Source: Verrucomicrobiota bacterium (GTDB lineage: Bacteria; Verrucomicrobiota; Verrucomicrobiia; JABWAM01). Taken from it: a stretch of DNA of 38,109 bases. The notes beneath the pieces were generated by a model. That model was not told the origin of the DNA, did not search any database, and worked only from the letters and a program-made list of their open reading frames with translations. The stretch is from assembly GCA_013288215.1 (NCBI GenBank), contig JABDCI010000010.1, positions 1 through 38,109 on the forward strand. The letters run 5' to 3'. Position numbers and translations under genes: made by a program. Shown here in pieces: positions 7,677 through 18,805 of the stretch (the stretch's first letter is position 1; each line of letters starts with the position of its first letter).

Positions 7677-7877
7677 ATGAAAGCGGCAATTCAAAAAACA
7701 CAAAACTTCTTCAACGAAGTATGGCAGGAGTTCAGCAAATGCACCCGTCCTTCGTATGACGAACTCAAGGAGTCGACTGTGATCATTGTGGTGACCATGT
7801 CGGTGCTTGGGGGATTTATTTTTGGAGCCGACTTTGTGATCAGCAGGCTGCTCTCGTTGGTTCTTACAAAATCATAA
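7677..7877 (+). CDS. secE: Preprotein translocase subunit SecE
   Basis: SecE clamps the two halves of SecY in the membrane translocon. At 66 residues it is the short, single-helix form: an amphipathic N-terminal part (FFNEVWQEFSKCTRPSYDEL), then one membrane helix (about 36-58, IIVVTMSVLGGFIFGADFVI). The conserved W-x-E-F/K-x-x-x-P pattern before the helix is present. It is followed after 2 bp by nusG, as usual. Confidence 0.95.
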   Translation: MKAAIQKTQNFFNEVWQEFSKCTRPSYDELKESTVIIVVTMSVLGGFIFGADFVISRLLSLVLTKS

Positions 7878-7879
7878 TT

Positions 7880-8443
7880 ATGTCGACGGCCGCAACATCA
7901 ACCCAATGGTATGTGCTTCATTGTCTGCCCGGACAGGAGCAGAAGGTCATGGACAGCATCGAAAAGCGAAAGGTGCGCGAGGAAGTCACCGACCTGATCC
8001 ATCAAGTTCTGATTCCCACGGAACGTGTCGAGGAAGTGAAACGCGGCAAGCGTGCGACAACGACGCGGAAATTCTACCCAGGCTACATCATCATTAATAT
8101 GGATCTTCTCGACGAGAAGAATCAATTGATCGACCGCTCCTGGTATTTCATCCGTGAAACTCCTGGCATCATCGGCTTTGTGGGAGGAGACCGTCCGATC
8201 CCCCTACGCAAGGAGGAAGTGGAAAGCATCATGTCGCAGATTCACGACCGCGAGGACAAAGTGGTTCCAAAGGTCAATTTTGAACGGGGCGAGACGCTCA
8301 ATGTTAACGACGGACCTTTCAAGGGAATGACGGGTGTCGTGGAAGAGGTGGATCAGGAAAAGGGCAAGTTGAAGGTTTCCGTCTCGATTTTCGGTCGCTC
8401 GACACCAGTGGAATTGGAATTCTGGCAAGTGGAGAAGGCGTAA
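7880..8443 (+). CDS. nusG: Transcription termination/antitermination factor NusG
   Basis: NusG binds the RNA polymerase clamp helices through its NGN domain and links to Rho or ribosomal protein S10 through its KOW domain. The 187-residue product shows WYVLHCLPGQEQKV near the start (NGN), FYPGYIIINM in mid-domain, the TPGIIGFVGG turn, and the C-terminal KOW (NDGPFKGMTGVVEEVD). The length is typical. Its start codon follows secE by 2 bp, so translation is probably coupled. No Shine-Dalgarno site is seen. Confidence 0.98.
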   Translation: MSTAATSTQWYVLHCLPGQEQKVMDSIEKRKVREEVTDLIHQVLIPTERVEEVKRGKRATTTRKFYPGYIIINMDLLDEKNQLIDRSWYFIRETPGIIGFVGGDRPIPLRKEEVESIMSQIHDREDKVVPKVNFERGETLNVNDGPFKGMTGVVEEVDQEKGKLKVSVSIFGRSTPVELEFWQVEKA

Positions 8444-8453
8444 GCCTTGATAA

Positions 8454-8481
8454 GTGAGGGACTTTGCGGTCCCCGTGAAAC
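8454..8481 (+). promoter_or_regulatory. Candidate L1 autoregulatory site before rplK
   Basis: A hairpin GGGAC-TTTGCG-GTCCC (8458-8473) is flanked by GTGA (8454-8457) on the left and GTGAAAC (8475-8481) on the right, in the 46-bp nusG-rplK gap. In many bacteria L1 represses the rplKA mRNA by binding a mimic of its 23S rRNA site located here. That this is such a mimic is inference from position and the flanking GUGA/GUGAAAC bases. Confidence 0.35.
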
Positions 8482-8489
8482 ATATTTTT

Positions 8490-8915
8490 ATGGCTAAAGA
8501 AGTTACAGGAATCATTCGGTTGCAGATCCCTGCAGGACAGGCGAACCCCGCCCCTCCTGTCGGTCCCGCTTTGGGTCAGCATGGTGTGAACATCATGGGA
8601 TTTTGCAAAGAATTCAACGCGGCGACGCAAAAGCAGGTCGGTGAAGTGCTTCCGGTGGTGATCACCGTCTACAAGGATAAGACGTTTACGTTCATCACGA
8701 AGTCTCCTCCTGCGCCGATTCTTTTGAAAAAGGCGGCCAATATTGCGACCGCCAGCGGCCAGCCCAATCGAAACAAAGTGGGAAAAGTGACGCGCAAGCA
8801 GATTATGGAAATCGTCCAGAAGAAGGTAAAGGACATGAATTGCAACAGCCCGGAAGCCGCCTACCGCACGATCGCGGGCACAGCGCGCTCGATGGGCATT
8901 GAAGTGGTTGATTGA
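8490..8915 (+). CDS. rplK: 50S ribosomal protein L11
   Basis: L11 forms the base of the GTPase-associated centre and is needed for stringent-factor sensing. The 141-residue product starts at ATG 8490 ([16 protein letters not shown]); the open frame upstream is not conserved. The N-terminal domain has [17 protein letters not shown], and the C-terminal RNA-binding domain has [19 protein letters not shown]. The ATG follows CATATTTTT with no Shine-Dalgarno site, next to the candidate L1 operator. Confidence 0.98.
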   Translation: MAKEVTGIIRLQIPAGQANPAPPVGPALGQHGVNIMGFCKEFNAATQKQVGEVLPVVITVYKDKTFTFITKSPPAPILLKKAANIATASGQPNRNKVGKVTRKQIMEIVQKKVKDMNCNSPEAAYRTIAGTARSMGIEVVD

Positions 8916-8926
8916 GAGGAAGAGTT

Positions 8927-9619
8927 ATGGCAAGCAAACGTTTTAAAGAAGCTTTGAAATTGGTCGAGGGCAAGAAGGCGTATCCGTTGACGCAGGCTGT
9001 CGATGTACTGAAAAAATTTCCCCGCACAAAATTCGACGAGTCGGTCGATCTCGCGTTCAAATTGAGCGTCGATCCCAAGCAATCGGACCAGATGGTTCGC
9101 GGTACGGTCCCCTTGCCTCATGGCTCCGGCAAGAAGGTGCGCATCCTGGTATTTGCCGAGGGAACCCAAGCCGAGGCCGCCAAGGCGGCCGGCGCCGAAC
9201 ATGTGGGTTACAAGGATATCATCACGAAGATCAAGGGGGGCTGGTTCGATTTTGATATTGCGATCGCAACGCCTGATACGATGCAGGAAGTTCGCAAGCT
9301 CGGCAAGGAACTCGGTCCGAAGGGCCTCATGCCCAATCCGAAAACGGGCACGGTGACGGAGGATCTCGCCAAGGCTGTCAACGAATTCAAGGCCGGCCGC
9401 GTTGAGTTCAAGATGGACAAGAGCGCCAATTTGCATGTGTCGATTGCAAAGGCTTCGTTCGAAGCCGGACAAATCAAGGACAATGCGCGTGCCGTCATCG
9501 AAGCGGTGCTGAAAGCCCGCCCAGCGAGCGCAAAAGGCACTTATTTGACGACCTGCACTCTATCCACCACAATGAGTCCTGGCGTAAGGATCGATACCCG
9601 TGAATTTTTGGCGGCTTAA
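8927..9619 (+). CDS. rplA: 50S ribosomal protein L1
   Basis: L1 forms the mobile stalk that helps release E-site tRNA and is the usual repressor of the rplKA mRNA. The product has 230 residues. The conserved [15 protein letters not shown] signature is present in the insertion domain, and the C-terminal [19 protein letters not shown] is typical. ATG 8927 has a good ribosome site (GAGAGGAAGAG), which decides the start over the upstream in-frame codon at 8912. It follows rplK by 11 bp. Confidence 0.98.
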   Translation: MASKRFKEALKLVEGKKAYPLTQAVDVLKKFPRTKFDESVDLAFKLSVDPKQSDQMVRGTVPLPHGSGKKVRILVFAEGTQAEAAKAAGAEHVGYKDIITKIKGGWFDFDIAIATPDTMQEVRKLGKELGPKGLMPNPKTGTVTEDLAKAVNEFKAGRVEFKMDKSANLHVSIAKASFEAGQIKDNARAVIEAVLKARPASAKGTYLTTCTLSTTMSPGVRIDTREFLAA

Positions 9620-9642
9620 ACCGTCTTATACGAACCCATTTT

Positions 9643-10155
9643 ATGCGTGCTGAAAAGACATCGATTGCGAATGAGATCAAGACCCGTCTCACGGGTGTGC
9701 CTTTTGTGATTTTAACCGACTTCACCGGTTTGTCGGTCCAGGGCTTTACGGAATTGCGCGGGCGCCTCTCGAAAGCGAATGCGCGCGCTCTGGTGGTGAA
9801 GAACAGCATGATGCGTCGCACGCTGAAGGACCTTAATATGCCGGATTTGAACGGCGCGCTGCAGGGGCCGACGGCGGTGGTTTATGGAGAGAAGGATGTG
9901 GCCGCTGCAGCCGGCATCCTCAAAACTTTCATCAAGGAATTTAAAAAGCCGAAGCTAAAGGGCGGCATCCTCGACAAGGCCGTGCTGAGTGCGACGGATA
10001 TCGAGACCATCGCCGATCTGCCGCCTCGGGAGGTGTTGCAGGCCCAGCTCTTGGGGCTCTTCAACTCGCCAGCTGCCACGCTGGTACGCTTGCTCAACGC
10101 CCCTGCTTCGCAGTTTGCGCAGGTGATCAAGGCAAAAGCTGAAAAAGCGGCTTAA
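9643..10155 (+). CDS. rplJ: 50S ribosomal protein L10
   Basis: L10 anchors L7/L12 dimers to the ribosome. The 170-residue product has the N-terminal 23S-binding globular domain (FVILTDFTGLSVQGFTELR, VKNSMMRRTL) and a long C-terminal helix with the L12-binding part near the end (LVRLLNAPASQFAQVIKAKAE). The rplA-rplJ gap is only 23 bp, too short for the long L10 leader found upstream of rplJ in E. coli. The ATG follows CCATTTT with no Shine-Dalgarno site. Confidence 0.98.
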   Translation: MRAEKTSIANEIKTRLTGVPFVILTDFTGLSVQGFTELRGRLSKANARALVVKNSMMRRTLKDLNMPDLNGALQGPTAVVYGEKDVAAAAGILKTFIKEFKKPKLKGGILDKAVLSATDIETIADLPPREVLQAQLLGLFNSPAATLVRLLNAPASQFAQVIKAKAEKAA

Positions 10156-10167
10156 TTAAGAAAAATT

Positions 10168-10270
10168 TCCGTCGAACAAGACGGAGGAACGAAAGAAACA
10201 AATAACAGGTAACTCATCGTCCCCGAAGGCTTTTGGGGTGAAATGATTCTGCGGCTGCGGGACCCGATGA
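10168..10270 (+). promoter_or_regulatory. Structured leader between rplJ and rplL
   Basis: The 130-bp gap holds three stems: TTCCGTC/GACGGA (10168-10186); CCCCGAA-GGCT-TTTGGGG (10221-10238, 7 bp with one G-U); and an enclosing TCATCG/CGATGA (10214-10219 with 10265-10270). GTCCC (10219-10223) can alternatively pair with GGGAC (10259-10263), competing with the inner hairpin. A regulatory role in setting L7/L12 excess is inference. Confidence 0.45.
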
Positions 10271-10285
10271 CACCGAGGATAACAT

Positions 10286-10666
10286 ATGTCAGACAATAAA
10301 GCATTAATCGATCAACTGAGCTCACTCACCGTCCTGCAAATGGCCGGTTTGGTGAAAGAACTCGAATCCGCATGGGGTGTGAGTGCGGCTGCTCCCGTTG
10401 CGGCTGTGGCGGCTGCCTCTGGCGGCGGCGCAGCGGCTCCTGCTGCGGAAGCGAAAACCTCGTTTGACGTGATTCTGAAGGAAGCGGGCGGAAATAAAAT
10501 CGCTGTCATCAAGGAAGTTCGCGGCGTGACCACGCTCGGTCTCAAGGAAGCTAAGGACGTTGTGGAAGGAGCTCCCAAGACCGTGAAGGAAGGCGTCACG
10601 AAGGAAGAAGCCGAAGAGATCAAGAAGAAACTCGAAGCTGCCGGCGCCAAAGTTGAGATCAAGTAA
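10286..10666 (+). CDS. rplL: 50S ribosomal protein L7/L12
   Basis: L7/L12 forms the flexible stalk that recruits translational GTPases, in several copies per ribosome. The 126-residue product has the N-terminal dimerisation helix pair ([20 protein letters not shown]), an Ala/Gly-rich hinge (about 37-55) and the C-terminal domain with [21 protein letters not shown] and a lysine-rich end. It has one of the clearer ribosome sites in the window (GAGGATAACAT-ATG), consistent with high expression. Confidence 0.98.
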   Translation: MSDNKALIDQLSSLTVLQMAGLVKELESAWGVSAAAPVAAVAAASGGGAAAPAAEAKTSFDVILKEAGGNKIAVIKEVRGVTTLGLKEAKDVVEGAPKTVKEGVTKEEAEEIKKKLEAAGAKVEIK

Positions 10667-10678
10667 GATCCTACTTTT

Positions 10679-10711
10679 CACGGGCCGGCTCTTACGCGGA
10701 GTCGGCCCGTG
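10679..10711 (+). promoter_or_regulatory. 13-bp hairpin between rplL and rpoB (attenuator or processing site)
   Basis: CACGGGCCGGCTC pairs with GAGTCGGCCCGTG (one G-U) around a 7-nt loop. No T run follows, so it is not a full intrinsic terminator. E. coli has a partial terminator and an RNase III site at the same place, which lowers rpoBC relative to rplJL; a similar role here is inferred. Confidence 0.6.
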
Positions 10712-10809
10712 CTCGCGGCTGTTCCCTCACAGGAATGACGATTGCGTGAAGATTTGAAGGCAAATGTTAGGAATGCAGTGATTTGAAGAAACCAGAACGG
10801 AAGAACACA

Positions 10810-13800
10810 ATGGAACGCACCTATTTTGGCAAAGTTGTTGAGGTCATCGATCCTCCGAACCTAATTGAAATGCAGAACATGTCCTACATGGACTTCCTGC
10901 AATTCGAGGTGCCAACCGACAAGCGTCGCAATGTCGGCCTTCAGGCCGTTTTTGCCGAAGTTTTTCCGATTGAAAGTTACGATGGCAAGACGGTTTTGAG
11001 TTTTGTCCGTTACGAAATCGGTGAAACCAAGCAGTCCTGGCTCGAATGCATCCGCGAAGGCATCACTTATGCCGCGCCGCTCCATGTCACATTCCGTCTG
11101 ACCGAAGACCACGAGGGTCACAAACAGACCAAGGAAGAAAAAGTGTACATGGGCGAAATTCCGCTGATGACAGCTCAAGGCACGTTTGTTGTGAATGGCG
11201 CCGAGCGCGTGATTGTCAGCCAGCTCCATCGCTCACCGGGCATCTGCTTCGAAGAGACCATCCATCCCAATGGCAAGTCTCTCTATTCGTTTCGTATCAT
11301 CCCGGACCGCGGCTCGTGGTTGGAAGTGCAGTTTGACACCAACGATTTGCTCTATATCTACCTGGACCGCCGCCGCCGCCGCCGCAAATTTTTGGCAACG
11401 ACATTTCTGCGCACGATTGGATTCGAAAAAGATATCGATATCATCAAACTTTTCTACGCGATCACCGAAATCAAGCTTCGAAAAGAGATGGATGAGGAAG
11501 CTCTCACCAACAAGGTGCTGATCGAGGATGTCAACGATCCGGAAAAGAACGTGGTTGTCGTCCGCGCCTTTGAACCTCTCTCCAAGTTGATTGTCCGCCA
11601 GCTGCTTGACCTCAAGATTGACAAGGTAAAGGTGGTCGACACTTCCACGGACGATGGCGTGGTGATCAAGTCGCTCAAGAAGGATCCAGCCCACAATGAG
11701 GAAGAAGCGCTGAAAGATATTTACCGCCGTCTTCGTCCTGGCGATCCCCCAACAGTCGCGAATGCGCGCGCCCTCATTAAGCGTACGTTCTTCGATCCGA
11801 AGCGTTACGATTTGGGCCGAGTCGGGCGCTACAAGATCAATCAGAAGCTTTTTGCGGATCGCAAGCCGGACCATGGCACCGACGAACCCGCTCAGCGTGT
11901 GATTACGACGGAGGATCTGATCGCGTCGATGAAATATCTCATCAGCTTGCGCAAGGGCGAGGGTTCGGTGGATGACATTGATCACCTTGGGAGCCGACGT
12001 GTGCGTACCGTAGGCGAATTGCTTGCCAACCAGTGCCGCGTCGGTCTCGACCGTACGGAGCGCCTGGTGAAGGAACGTATGACGCTGTTCGACACGAACA
12101 TCGAATCGATGACGCCCCAGAAACTGGTCAATCCAAAGGCGCTTTCCGCGGTGGTACGCGATTTCTTTGGCCGCAGCCAGCTCTCGCAATTCATGGATCA
12201 GACGAACCCGCTCTCCGAGCTGACCCACAAGCGCCGTTTGAGCGCCCTTGGGCCGGGAGGCTTGAGCCGCGATCGCGCCGGATTCGAAGTGCGCGATGTG
12301 CATCCGAGCCATTATGGACGCATTTGTCCGATCGAGACGCCAGAAGGTCCCAACATCGGTCTTATTTCCTCGTTGAGCACGTTTGCGCGCATCAACGAAT
12401 TTGGATTTATCGAAACCCCCTATCGCAAGGTGGATGACGGGAAGGTTCTCGAGAAGGTTGAATATTTGACCGCAGACCAGGAGGAGAAATTCATCGTCGC
12501 CCAGGCAAACGCCGTGGTGGATAGCCATCACCGTCTTGTCGGGCCAAAGGTGAGCGTTCGCTATAAGGGCGACTTCCTCGAAGTCGAGCCGGCCCGCGTG
12601 GATTACATGGATGTCTCGCCGAAGCAGCTCGTTTCTGTGGCTGCTGGATTGATTCCGTTTCTCGAGCACGACGATGCCAATCGCGCGCTCATGGGATCGA
12701 ACATGCAGCGCCAGGGCGTGCCGCTCTTGAAACCGGAAGCTCCGATTGTGGGCACGGGGTTGGAAAGCCGCGTGGCACGCGATTCGAAGATTCTCGTGCT
12801 CTCCGAAGGAAGCGGCAAGGTCGCTTCTGTTTCCGGCCAGCAAATCATTGTCACCAAGGACGGCAAACTGGTCGATTCGAAGAAGAAGCTGAAGACCGAT
12901 CCCGAAGAAGGCATTTACGTTTACGACCTGCGCAAATTCATGCGTTCGAACGCAGGCACCTGTCTCAACCAGCGTCCCATTGTTCAAAAGGGCGATTCGG
13001 TGAAGAAAGGCCAGGTCCTTGCGGATGGTCCGTGCACCGATGGTGGCGAACTCGCGCTCGGCCGCAATGTGCTCGTGGCGTTCATGCCGTGGAATGGCTA
13101 TAACTTTGAAGATGCGATCCTCATCAGCGAAAAACTGGTGAAGGAGGATGTTTATACAAGCATTCACATCGATGAGTTTGAAATCGGCGCCCGTGACACA
13201 AAGCTCGGGCCTGAAGAAATCACGCGCGACATTCCGAACGTGGGTGAGGAAGCGCTGAAGAACCTCGGAGCAGACGGAGTGATTCGCATTGGCGCGGAAG
13301 TGAAACCCGGCGACATCCTTGTCGGCAAGATCACGCCTAAGAGTGAGACCGAACTGGCTCCCGAAGAGCGCCTCTTGCGCGCCATCTTTGGCGAGAAGGC
13401 GGCCGACGTCAAAGACACGTCGTTGACCGTTCCGAGCGGAACCTACGGCATTGTGATGGATGTGAAGGTTTCCGGTCGCAGAGAAATTAATCGCACCAAG
13501 CTTACTCCGACCGAGAGCCGCCGCCAGGTGAAGGCGCTCAAAGAAGAATATGCCAAGCGCATGTCGGAACTTCGCGAGGAGCTGACGGAAGCGCTCAGCA
13601 ATATTCTTCTCGGCGAGAAGATCCCGCTCGACGTGGTGAACGCCCAGACCGGCGAGATCATTATCCCCGCCAACCGCAAGATTACCAAAACGCTGCTGCG
13701 CAAGCTCGCGGCGGTGTACGATCACATCGAAATCGATCCAAGCCCGATCCGGATCAAAATCCGTGAAATTATTTCGATGTATGAGAAAAAGTTCTTGGAT

Positions 13801-14613
13801 CTCGAGATGGAGCACCAGCAGAACATCGATCGCCTCGAAAGTGGCGACGAAGTCGATCCTGGCATCATCAAGCAAGTGAAGGTTTACATCGCTAGCAAGC
13901 GTAAGCTCAGCGTCGGCGACAAGATGGCCGGGCGTCACGGGAACAAAGGCGTCATCGCCAAGATTGTTCCCGAGGAAGACATGCCATTCCTGGCGGATGG
14001 CACGCCGGTAGACATCGTGTTGAACCCCCTGGGTGTGCCTTCGCGTATGAACGTCGGCCAAGTGCTTGAAACCCATTTGGGATGGGCGGCGCGCTTGCTC
14101 GGATTCACGGTGGCAACGCCGGTTTTTGACGGCATCAAGGAAGAACAAATCCGCAAATATCTGAAGGAAGCCAAGTTGCCGGAACACGGCAAAGTGAAGC
14201 TTCACGACGGACGCACCGGCGAGGAGTTCGACCAAGAGATCGTGGTGGGCTACATCTACATGATGAAGCTGGGCCACCTCGTGGCGGACAAAATCCATGC
14301 CCGGGCCGTGGGACCGTACTCTCTCGTCACGCAGCAGCCTTTGGGTGGCAAAGCTCAATATGGCGGCCAGCGCTTCGGCGAAATGGAAGTATGGGCCATG
14401 GAAGCTTACGGTTGCGCAAATGCCTTGCAGGAATTGTTGACAGTCAAGAGCGACGACGTGGCTGGCCGCACGCGCACTTACGAATCGATTGTGAAGGGTG
14501 ACAACTCGCTGCAGGCGGGTGTTCCCGAATCATTCAATGTTTTGATGAAAGAAATGCAGTGTCTCGGATTGGACGTTCGTGTCCACAACGATGGAGAAAA
14601 CACCGATGAATAA
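10810..14613 (+). CDS. rpoB: RNA polymerase beta subunit
   Basis: The beta subunit forms one pincer of RNA polymerase and part of the active site. The product has 1,267 residues. The start is ATG 10810 ([12 protein letters not shown]) with GGAAG ahead; the frame upstream to 10783 uses TTG and is not conserved. The rifampicin region (about residues 450-490: [20 protein letters not shown]) has the Asp, His and Ser residues of the sensitive type. The [12 protein letters not shown] motif near residue 1037 and the C-terminal [18 protein letters not shown] are intact. The end overlaps rpoC by 8 bp. Confidence 0.99.
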   Translation: MERTYFGKVVEVIDPPNLIEMQNMSYMDFLQFEVPTDKRRNVGLQAVFAEVFPIESYDGKTVLSFVRYEIGETKQSWLECIREGITYAAPLHVTFRLTEDHEGHKQTKEEKVYMGEIPLMTAQGTFVVNGAERVIVSQLHRSPGICFEETIHPNGKSLYSFRIIPDRGSWLEVQFDTNDLLYIYLDRRRRRRKFLATTFLRTIGFEKDIDIIKLFYAITEIKLRKEMDEEALTNKVLIEDVNDPEKNVVVVRAFEPLSKLIVRQLLDLKIDKVKVVDTSTDDGVVIKSLKKDPAHNEEEALKDIYRRLRPGDPPTVANARALIKRTFFDPKRYDLGRVGRYKINQKLFADRKPDHGTDEPAQRVITTEDLIASMKYLISLRKGEGSVDDIDHLGSRRVRTVGELLANQCRVGLDRTERLVKERMTLFDTNIESMTPQKLVNPKALSAVVRDFFGRSQLSQFMDQTNPLSELTHKRRLSALGPGGLSRDRAGFEVRDVHPSHYGRICPIETPEGPNIGLISSLSTFARINEFGFIETPYRKVDDGKVLEKVEYLTADQEEKFIVAQANAVVDSHHRLVGPKVSVRYKGDFLEVEPARVDYMDVSPKQLVSVAAGLIPFLEHDDANRALMGSNMQRQGVPLLKPEAPIVGTGLESRVARDSKILVLSEGSGKVASVSGQQIIVTKDGKLVDSKKKLKTDPEEGIYVYDLRKFMRSNAGTCLNQRPIVQKGDSVKKGQVLADGPCTDGGELALGRNVLVAFMPWNGYNFEDAILISEKLVKEDVYTSIHIDEFEIGARDTKLGPEEITRDIPNVGEEALKNLGADGVIRIGAEVKPGDILVGKITPKSETELAPEERLLRAIFGEKAADVKDTSLTVPSGTYGIVMDVKVSGRREINRTKLTPTESRRQVKALKEEYAKRMSELREELTEALSNILLGEKIPLDVVNAQTGEIIIPANRKITKTLLRKLAAVYDHIEIDPSPIRIKIREIISMYEKKFLDLEMEHQQNIDRLESGDEVDPGIIKQVKVYIASKRKLSVGDKMAGRHGNKGVIAKIVPEEDMPFLADGTPVDIVLNPLGVPSRMNVGQVLETHLGWAARLLGFTVATPVFDGIKEEQIRKYLKEAKLPEHGKVKLHDGRTGEEFDQEIVVGYIYMMKLGHLVADKIHARAVGPYSLVTQQPLGGKAQYGGQRFGEMEVWAMEAYGCANALQELLTVKSDDVAGRTRTYESIVKGDNSLQAGVPESFNVLMKEMQCLGLDVRVHNDGENTDE

Positions 14614-17600
14614 CGAAGCAGAGAGCACGTTTGTAGCCTCCGAAGGAGTAAGGCAGGTATTGGGTCTTGATCATGGCCGAGTGGCGACCTCGATCAGCAT
14701 CCGAGTAGCTTCTCCTGAAATCATCCGCTCATGGAGCCGCGGTGAAATCAAGAATCCTGAAACGATCAATTACCGCACGTTCAAACCTGAAAAAGGCGGT
14801 CTTTTTTGCGAGCGTATTTTCGGCCCGATCCGGGATTGGGAATGTAATTGCGGAAAATACAAGCGCATCAAGCATAAGGGAGTGATCTGCGACCGTTGCG
14901 GTGTCGAAGTGACTCTGTCGCGGGTTCGCCGCGAACGCATGGGCCACATCGAATTGGCCGTGCCCGTGACCCACATCTGGTTCTTCAAATGCATGCCGAG
15001 CCGTCTCGCGATGCTCCTCGATGTGACCTCCCGTCAGCTCGAGCGCGTGATCTATTACGAAGATCACATTGTCATCGAACCCGGCAAGACCCCTCTCACG
15101 CACAAGCAGCTTCTTAACGAAATCGAATATCGCGAAGCCCGCGAACAATATGGCGATGATTTCAAGGCTGGCATCGGCGCTGATGCGATCCAGCAGCTCA
15201 TGGCTCAGATGGATTTGCCGGAGCAGATCAAAAAAGTCGAAAAAATGATCGAGGCGACAAAGAGCAAGCAGATCCGCAAGAAGCTTTCGATGCGCATCAA
15301 GCTCTTCCAGGGCTTCATCGACTCGCAATCCCGTCCCGAATGGCTCGTTTTCACCGTGCTGCCCGTGATCCCGCCTGACTTGCGTCCTCTCGTTCCGCTG
15401 GAAGGCGGACGTTTCGCCACATCGGACTTGAACGATCTCTATCGCCGCGTGATCAACCGCAACAACCGTCTCAAGAGCCTCTTGAGCTTGAAGACACCCG
15501 AGGTGATCATCCGCAACGAAAAGCGCATGCTTCAGGAGGCGGTGGACGCTCTTTTTGACAATGGCCGTCACGGCCGTCCCGTCACGGGTGCCGGCAACCG
15601 TCCTTTGAAGTCGCTCTCCGACATGCTTAAAGGCAAGGGCGGACGTTTCCGTCAGAACCTGCTCGGCAAGCGCGTGGACTATTCCGGCCGCTCTGTCATC
15701 GTCATCGGTCCCGAACTGAAACTCAGCCAGTGCGGTCTGCCGAAGAAAATGGCGCTCGTGCTGTTTGAACCTTTCATTATTCGACGACTGAAGGAGCTCG
15801 GCCTCGTTCACACGATCCGCAGTGCCAAGAAGATGATCGAACGTCAGGCCAGCGAAGTATGGGATATCCTTGAGGAAGTTACTCGCGGGCATCCTGTGCT
15901 GCTCAACCGCGCGCCGACGCTTCACCGTCTCTCGATCCAGGCTTTCGAGCCTGTGCTTATCGAAGGAGAAGCCATCCGCATTCATCCGCTCGTCTGCACG
16001 GCGTACAACGCTGACTTCGACGGAGACCAGATGGCCGTGCACGTTCCGCTTTCGACCGAAGCTCAATTGGAAGCCCGTCTGTTCATGCTCGCGACCAACA
16101 ACATCTTCGCTCCTTCGAGCGGCAAGCCGATCACCACCCCGTCGCAGGACATCACATTAGGCTGCTACTATCTCACGCAGCATCCGCGCAATTTGCACGC
16201 CGAAAAACGCAAGGTGCGTTTGTTCACGGATGTGGACGAGGCTTTTTACGCCCGCGAGGCCGGTGTTTCAACGCATGAAAGCATCATCATCCGCAACCCG
16301 GATTTCGGCCGCGACACGTTTTACGGCAAGAAGGACAACAAGACGATCGAGACCACGATCGGCCGCGTTGTGTTCAACAGCATCTGGCCGCCGGAACTTG
16401 GTTTCTACAACGCGCCGGTGAACAAAAAGAACCTGGGTGAACTGATCTGGCGCTGCTACCAGCTCGTCGGACAGGATCGCACGGTCGACATGCTTGACCG
16501 GTTGAAGGAACTCGGATTTACGGAAGCGACTCGCGCCGGTGTCTCGATCGGCATCGACGACATGATCATTCCGACGGAAAAATCGGCGGAGATCAATGAT
16601 GCGCGCAAGGGCATCGCCGAAGTGGAGAAGCAATACCGCAACGGTGTCATCACCAGCGGCGAGCGCTACAATAAGATCGTCGACGCGTGGACTCACGCGA
16701 CCGACAACATCTCGAGCGTGATGTTCCGCACGCTGCAGCATAATCAGGGCAAGAAGGAATACAATCCTGTCTACCTGATGGTGGATTCGGGCGCCCGCGG
16801 CAATAAGCAGCAGGTTCGCCAGCTTGCAGGCATCCGTGGTTTGATGGCCAAGCCCTCGGGCGAAATCATCGAGCGTCCTATTCTGTCGAACTTCCGCGAA
16901 GGTCTTTCAGTGTTGGAATATTTCATCTCCACGCACGGTGCCCGCAAAGGTCTCGCCGACACCGCGCTCAAGACTGCGGACTCAGGGTACCTCACGCGCA
17001 AGCTCTGCGATGTGTCGCACGATGTCATCGTGAACGAGAAGGATTGCGGCACGGTCAACGGCATTTGGGTCGCCTCCATTTACGAAGGTGACGACGAAAT
17101 CGTCCGTCTTCAGGATCGCATCATCGGGCGCGTTTCCTGTGACGACATTAGCGACCCTGTCGCCAAAAAGAAGATTGTCAAGGCGGGTGAAACGATTACG
17201 GAAGTAATGGCCGATGCGCTCGATAAAATCGGCGTGGAACGCCTGAAGATCCGCTCGGCGCTGACATGCGAAACCAAGCGTGGCGTCTGCGGCGCGTGCT
17301 ACGGACGAGACCTCTCGACCAGCAGGCATGTCGAACTCGGCACCGCGGTTGGCATCATGGCCGCCCAGTCGATCGGCGAGCCCGGCACCCAGCTCACCAT
17401 GCGTACATTCCACATCGGTGGAACGGCGAGCCAAGTCTTCAAACAACCTCAGATCAAAGCCAAGAATGATGGTATCGCGCGCTATCACGACCTGCGCGTC
17501 GTACAATCGATCGAAGGCGGTTTTATCGTGCTGAATAAGACGGGTTCGATCGCCGTCCATAACAAGGATGGGCGCGAACTTGAGCGCTACAACCTCGTGA

Positions 17601-18742
17601 TCGGTTCCACGATCGCCATCGAGGATGGTGGCACCGTCAAGAAAGGTGAAAGTTTTGTGAAGTGGGATCCGTACAATGTTCCGATTCTCTCAGAGAAGGC
17701 GGGCATCGTGGAGTTCCACGACATCATCGAGGGCGTTACGATGCGCCGCGAGATGGATGAAACCACAGGCCGGATTGGCACCGTCATCATCGAGCACAAA
17801 GAGGATTTGCATCCGCAGATCGTGCTGCTCAATGACAAACGCGAGGTGGAGGCGAGCTACAGCATTCCTGCCGGCGCCCACGTTGTTGTCGAGGCGAAGG
17901 AAAAGATTCCTGCCGGTGCGACGCTGGCAAAGACACCTCGCAAGATGGCGAAGACCAAGGACATCACCGGGGGTCTGCCACGAGTGGCCGAACTCTTTGA
18001 AGCGCGCCGTCCAAAGGACGCGTGCGATATCGCGCGCATTGACGGTTTTGTGGAATTTGCGGCGAACGTCCGAGGCAAGCGCCGTCTTGTGATCAAGGAT
18101 CAGAAGACGGGTTCCGAGGAGGAGCACTTGATCCCGATGAACAAGCATATCGTGGTATTCAAGGGCGACCTCGTGAAGCAGGGCCAGCAGTTGACCGACG
18201 GCCCTGTGGATCCGCACGAATTGCTCGACGTGAAAGGGCCTGCTGAATTGCAGCAATATCTCCTGAACGAAGTCCAGGAGGTCTACCGTCTGCAAGGCGT
18301 CGAAATTAATGACAAACATATCGAGATCATTCTTCGGCAAATGATGCGCAAAATTCGCGTCACCGACCCCGGCGACACCGGAATGTTGTGGGGCGATCAT
18401 GTGGACCGCGTCACGTTCCTTGAGGAAAACGACCGCGTTTCCTCCTCGGGCGGAAAGCCTTCGGAAGGACAGCCGGTGCTCCTAGGCGTGACCAAGGCAT
18501 CGTTGGAAACCGAAAGTTTCATCTCAGCTGCCTCGTTCCAGGACACCACGCGTGTCCTGACGGAAGCCGCAACCCTGGGCCGTGTGGATCATCTTCGCGG
18601 ATTCAAGGAAAACGTGATCATGGGCCATCTGATTCCTGCCGGAACTGGATTCCCGCTTTACCGTGCGATCAAATTGAAACTGCTTGCCGAGCCGAGCCCC
18701 GAAGAGAAAGCTCCGGAACCGGAGTTGCAGATCGCGGGTTAA
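14606..18742 (+). CDS. rpoC: RNA polymerase beta-prime subunit
   Basis: The beta-prime subunit carries the catalytic Mg-binding loop, NADFDGD (about residues 468-474). The first zinc site is [19 protein letters not shown] (about 80-100), and the second is [11 protein letters not shown] near residue 890. ATG 14606 shares the sequence ATGAATAA with the rpoB stop and has GGAG ahead at 9-nt spacing, indicating coupled translation; upstream ATG 14591 is possible but less like the family. The product has 1,378 residues. The last gene of this unit, it is followed by a strong terminator. Confidence 0.99.
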   Translation: MNNEAESTFVASEGVRQVLGLDHGRVATSISIRVASPEIIRSWSRGEIKNPETINYRTFKPEKGGLFCERIFGPIRDWECNCGKYKRIKHKGVICDRCGVEVTLSRVRRERMGHIELAVPVTHIWFFKCMPSRLAMLLDVTSRQLERVIYYEDHIVIEPGKTPLTHKQLLNEIEYREAREQYGDDFKAGIGADAIQQLMAQMDLPEQIKKVEKMIEATKSKQIRKKLSMRIKLFQGFIDSQSRPEWLVFTVLPVIPPDLRPLVPLEGGRFATSDLNDLYRRVINRNNRLKSLLSLKTPEVIIRNEKRMLQEAVDALFDNGRHGRPVTGAGNRPLKSLSDMLKGKGGRFRQNLLGKRVDYSGRSVIVIGPELKLSQCGLPKKMALVLFEPFIIRRLKELGLVHTIRSAKKMIERQASEVWDILEEVTRGHPVLLNRAPTLHRLSIQAFEPVLIEGEAIRIHPLVCTAYNADFDGDQMAVHVPLSTEAQLEARLFMLATNNIFAPSSGKPITTPSQDITLGCYYLTQHPRNLHAEKRKVRLFTDVDEAFYAREAGVSTHESIIIRNPDFGRDTFYGKKDNKTIETTIGRVVFNSIWPPELGFYNAPVNKKNLGELIWRCYQLVGQDRTVDMLDRLKELGFTEATRAGVSIGIDDMIIPTEKSAEINDARKGIAEVEKQYRNGVITSGERYNKIVDAWTHATDNISSVMFRTLQHNQGKKEYNPVYLMVDSGARGNKQQVRQLAGIRGLMAKPSGEIIERPILSNFREGLSVLEYFISTHGARKGLADTALKTADSGYLTRKLCDVSHDVIVNEKDCGTVNGIWVASIYEGDDEIVRLQDRIIGRVSCDDISDPVAKKKIVKAGETITEVMADALDKIGVERLKIRSALTCETKRGVCGACYGRDLSTSRHVELGTAVGIMAAQSIGEPGTQLTMRTFHIGGTASQVFKQPQIKAKNDGIARYHDLRVVQSIEGGFIVLNKTGSIAVHNKDGRELERYNLVIGSTIAIEDGGTVKKGESFVKWDPYNVPILSEKAGIVEFHDIIEGVTMRREMDETTGRIGTVIIEHKEDLHPQIVLLNDKREVEASYSIPAGAHVVVEAKEKIPAGATLAKTPRKMAKTKDITGGLPRVAELFEARRPKDACDIARIDGFVEFAANVRGKRRLVIKDQKTGSEEEHLIPMNKHIVVFKGDLVKQGQQLTDGPVDPHELLDVKGPAELQQYLLNEVQEVYRLQGVEINDKHIEIILRQMMRKIRVTDPGDTGMLWGDHVDRVTFLEENDRVSSSGGKPSEGQPVLLGVTKASLETESFISAASFQDTTRVLTEAATLGRVDHLRGFKENVIMGHLIPAGTGFPLYRAIKLKLLAEPSPEEKAPEPELQIAG

Positions 18743-18765
18743 CCGTCAACAACATGAAATTCAGG

Positions 18766-18804
18766 ACAACCCCTTGAGTGTGAACTCAAGGGGTTGTTTG
18801 TTTT
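18766..18804 (+). terminator. Intrinsic terminator after rpoC
   Basis: A perfect 14-bp stem ACAACCCCTTGAGT/ACTCAAGGGGTTGT closes on a GTGA loop (18780-18783) and runs into TTGTTTT. This is the strongest terminator in the window and separates the rpoBC unit from the rpsL unit. Confidence 0.93.
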
Positions 18805-18805
18805 A

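Noticed and set aside
11233..14358. 1,041-codon open frame on the minus strand within rpoB
   Set aside because: It is exactly antisense to a fully conserved rpoB; strong codon bias removes stops from this frame. The translation is His/Leu/Asp-rich without protein-like motifs.
14729..16066. 445-codon minus-strand frame inside rpoC
   Set aside because: Same cause: a shadow of biased codon use opposite a certain gene.
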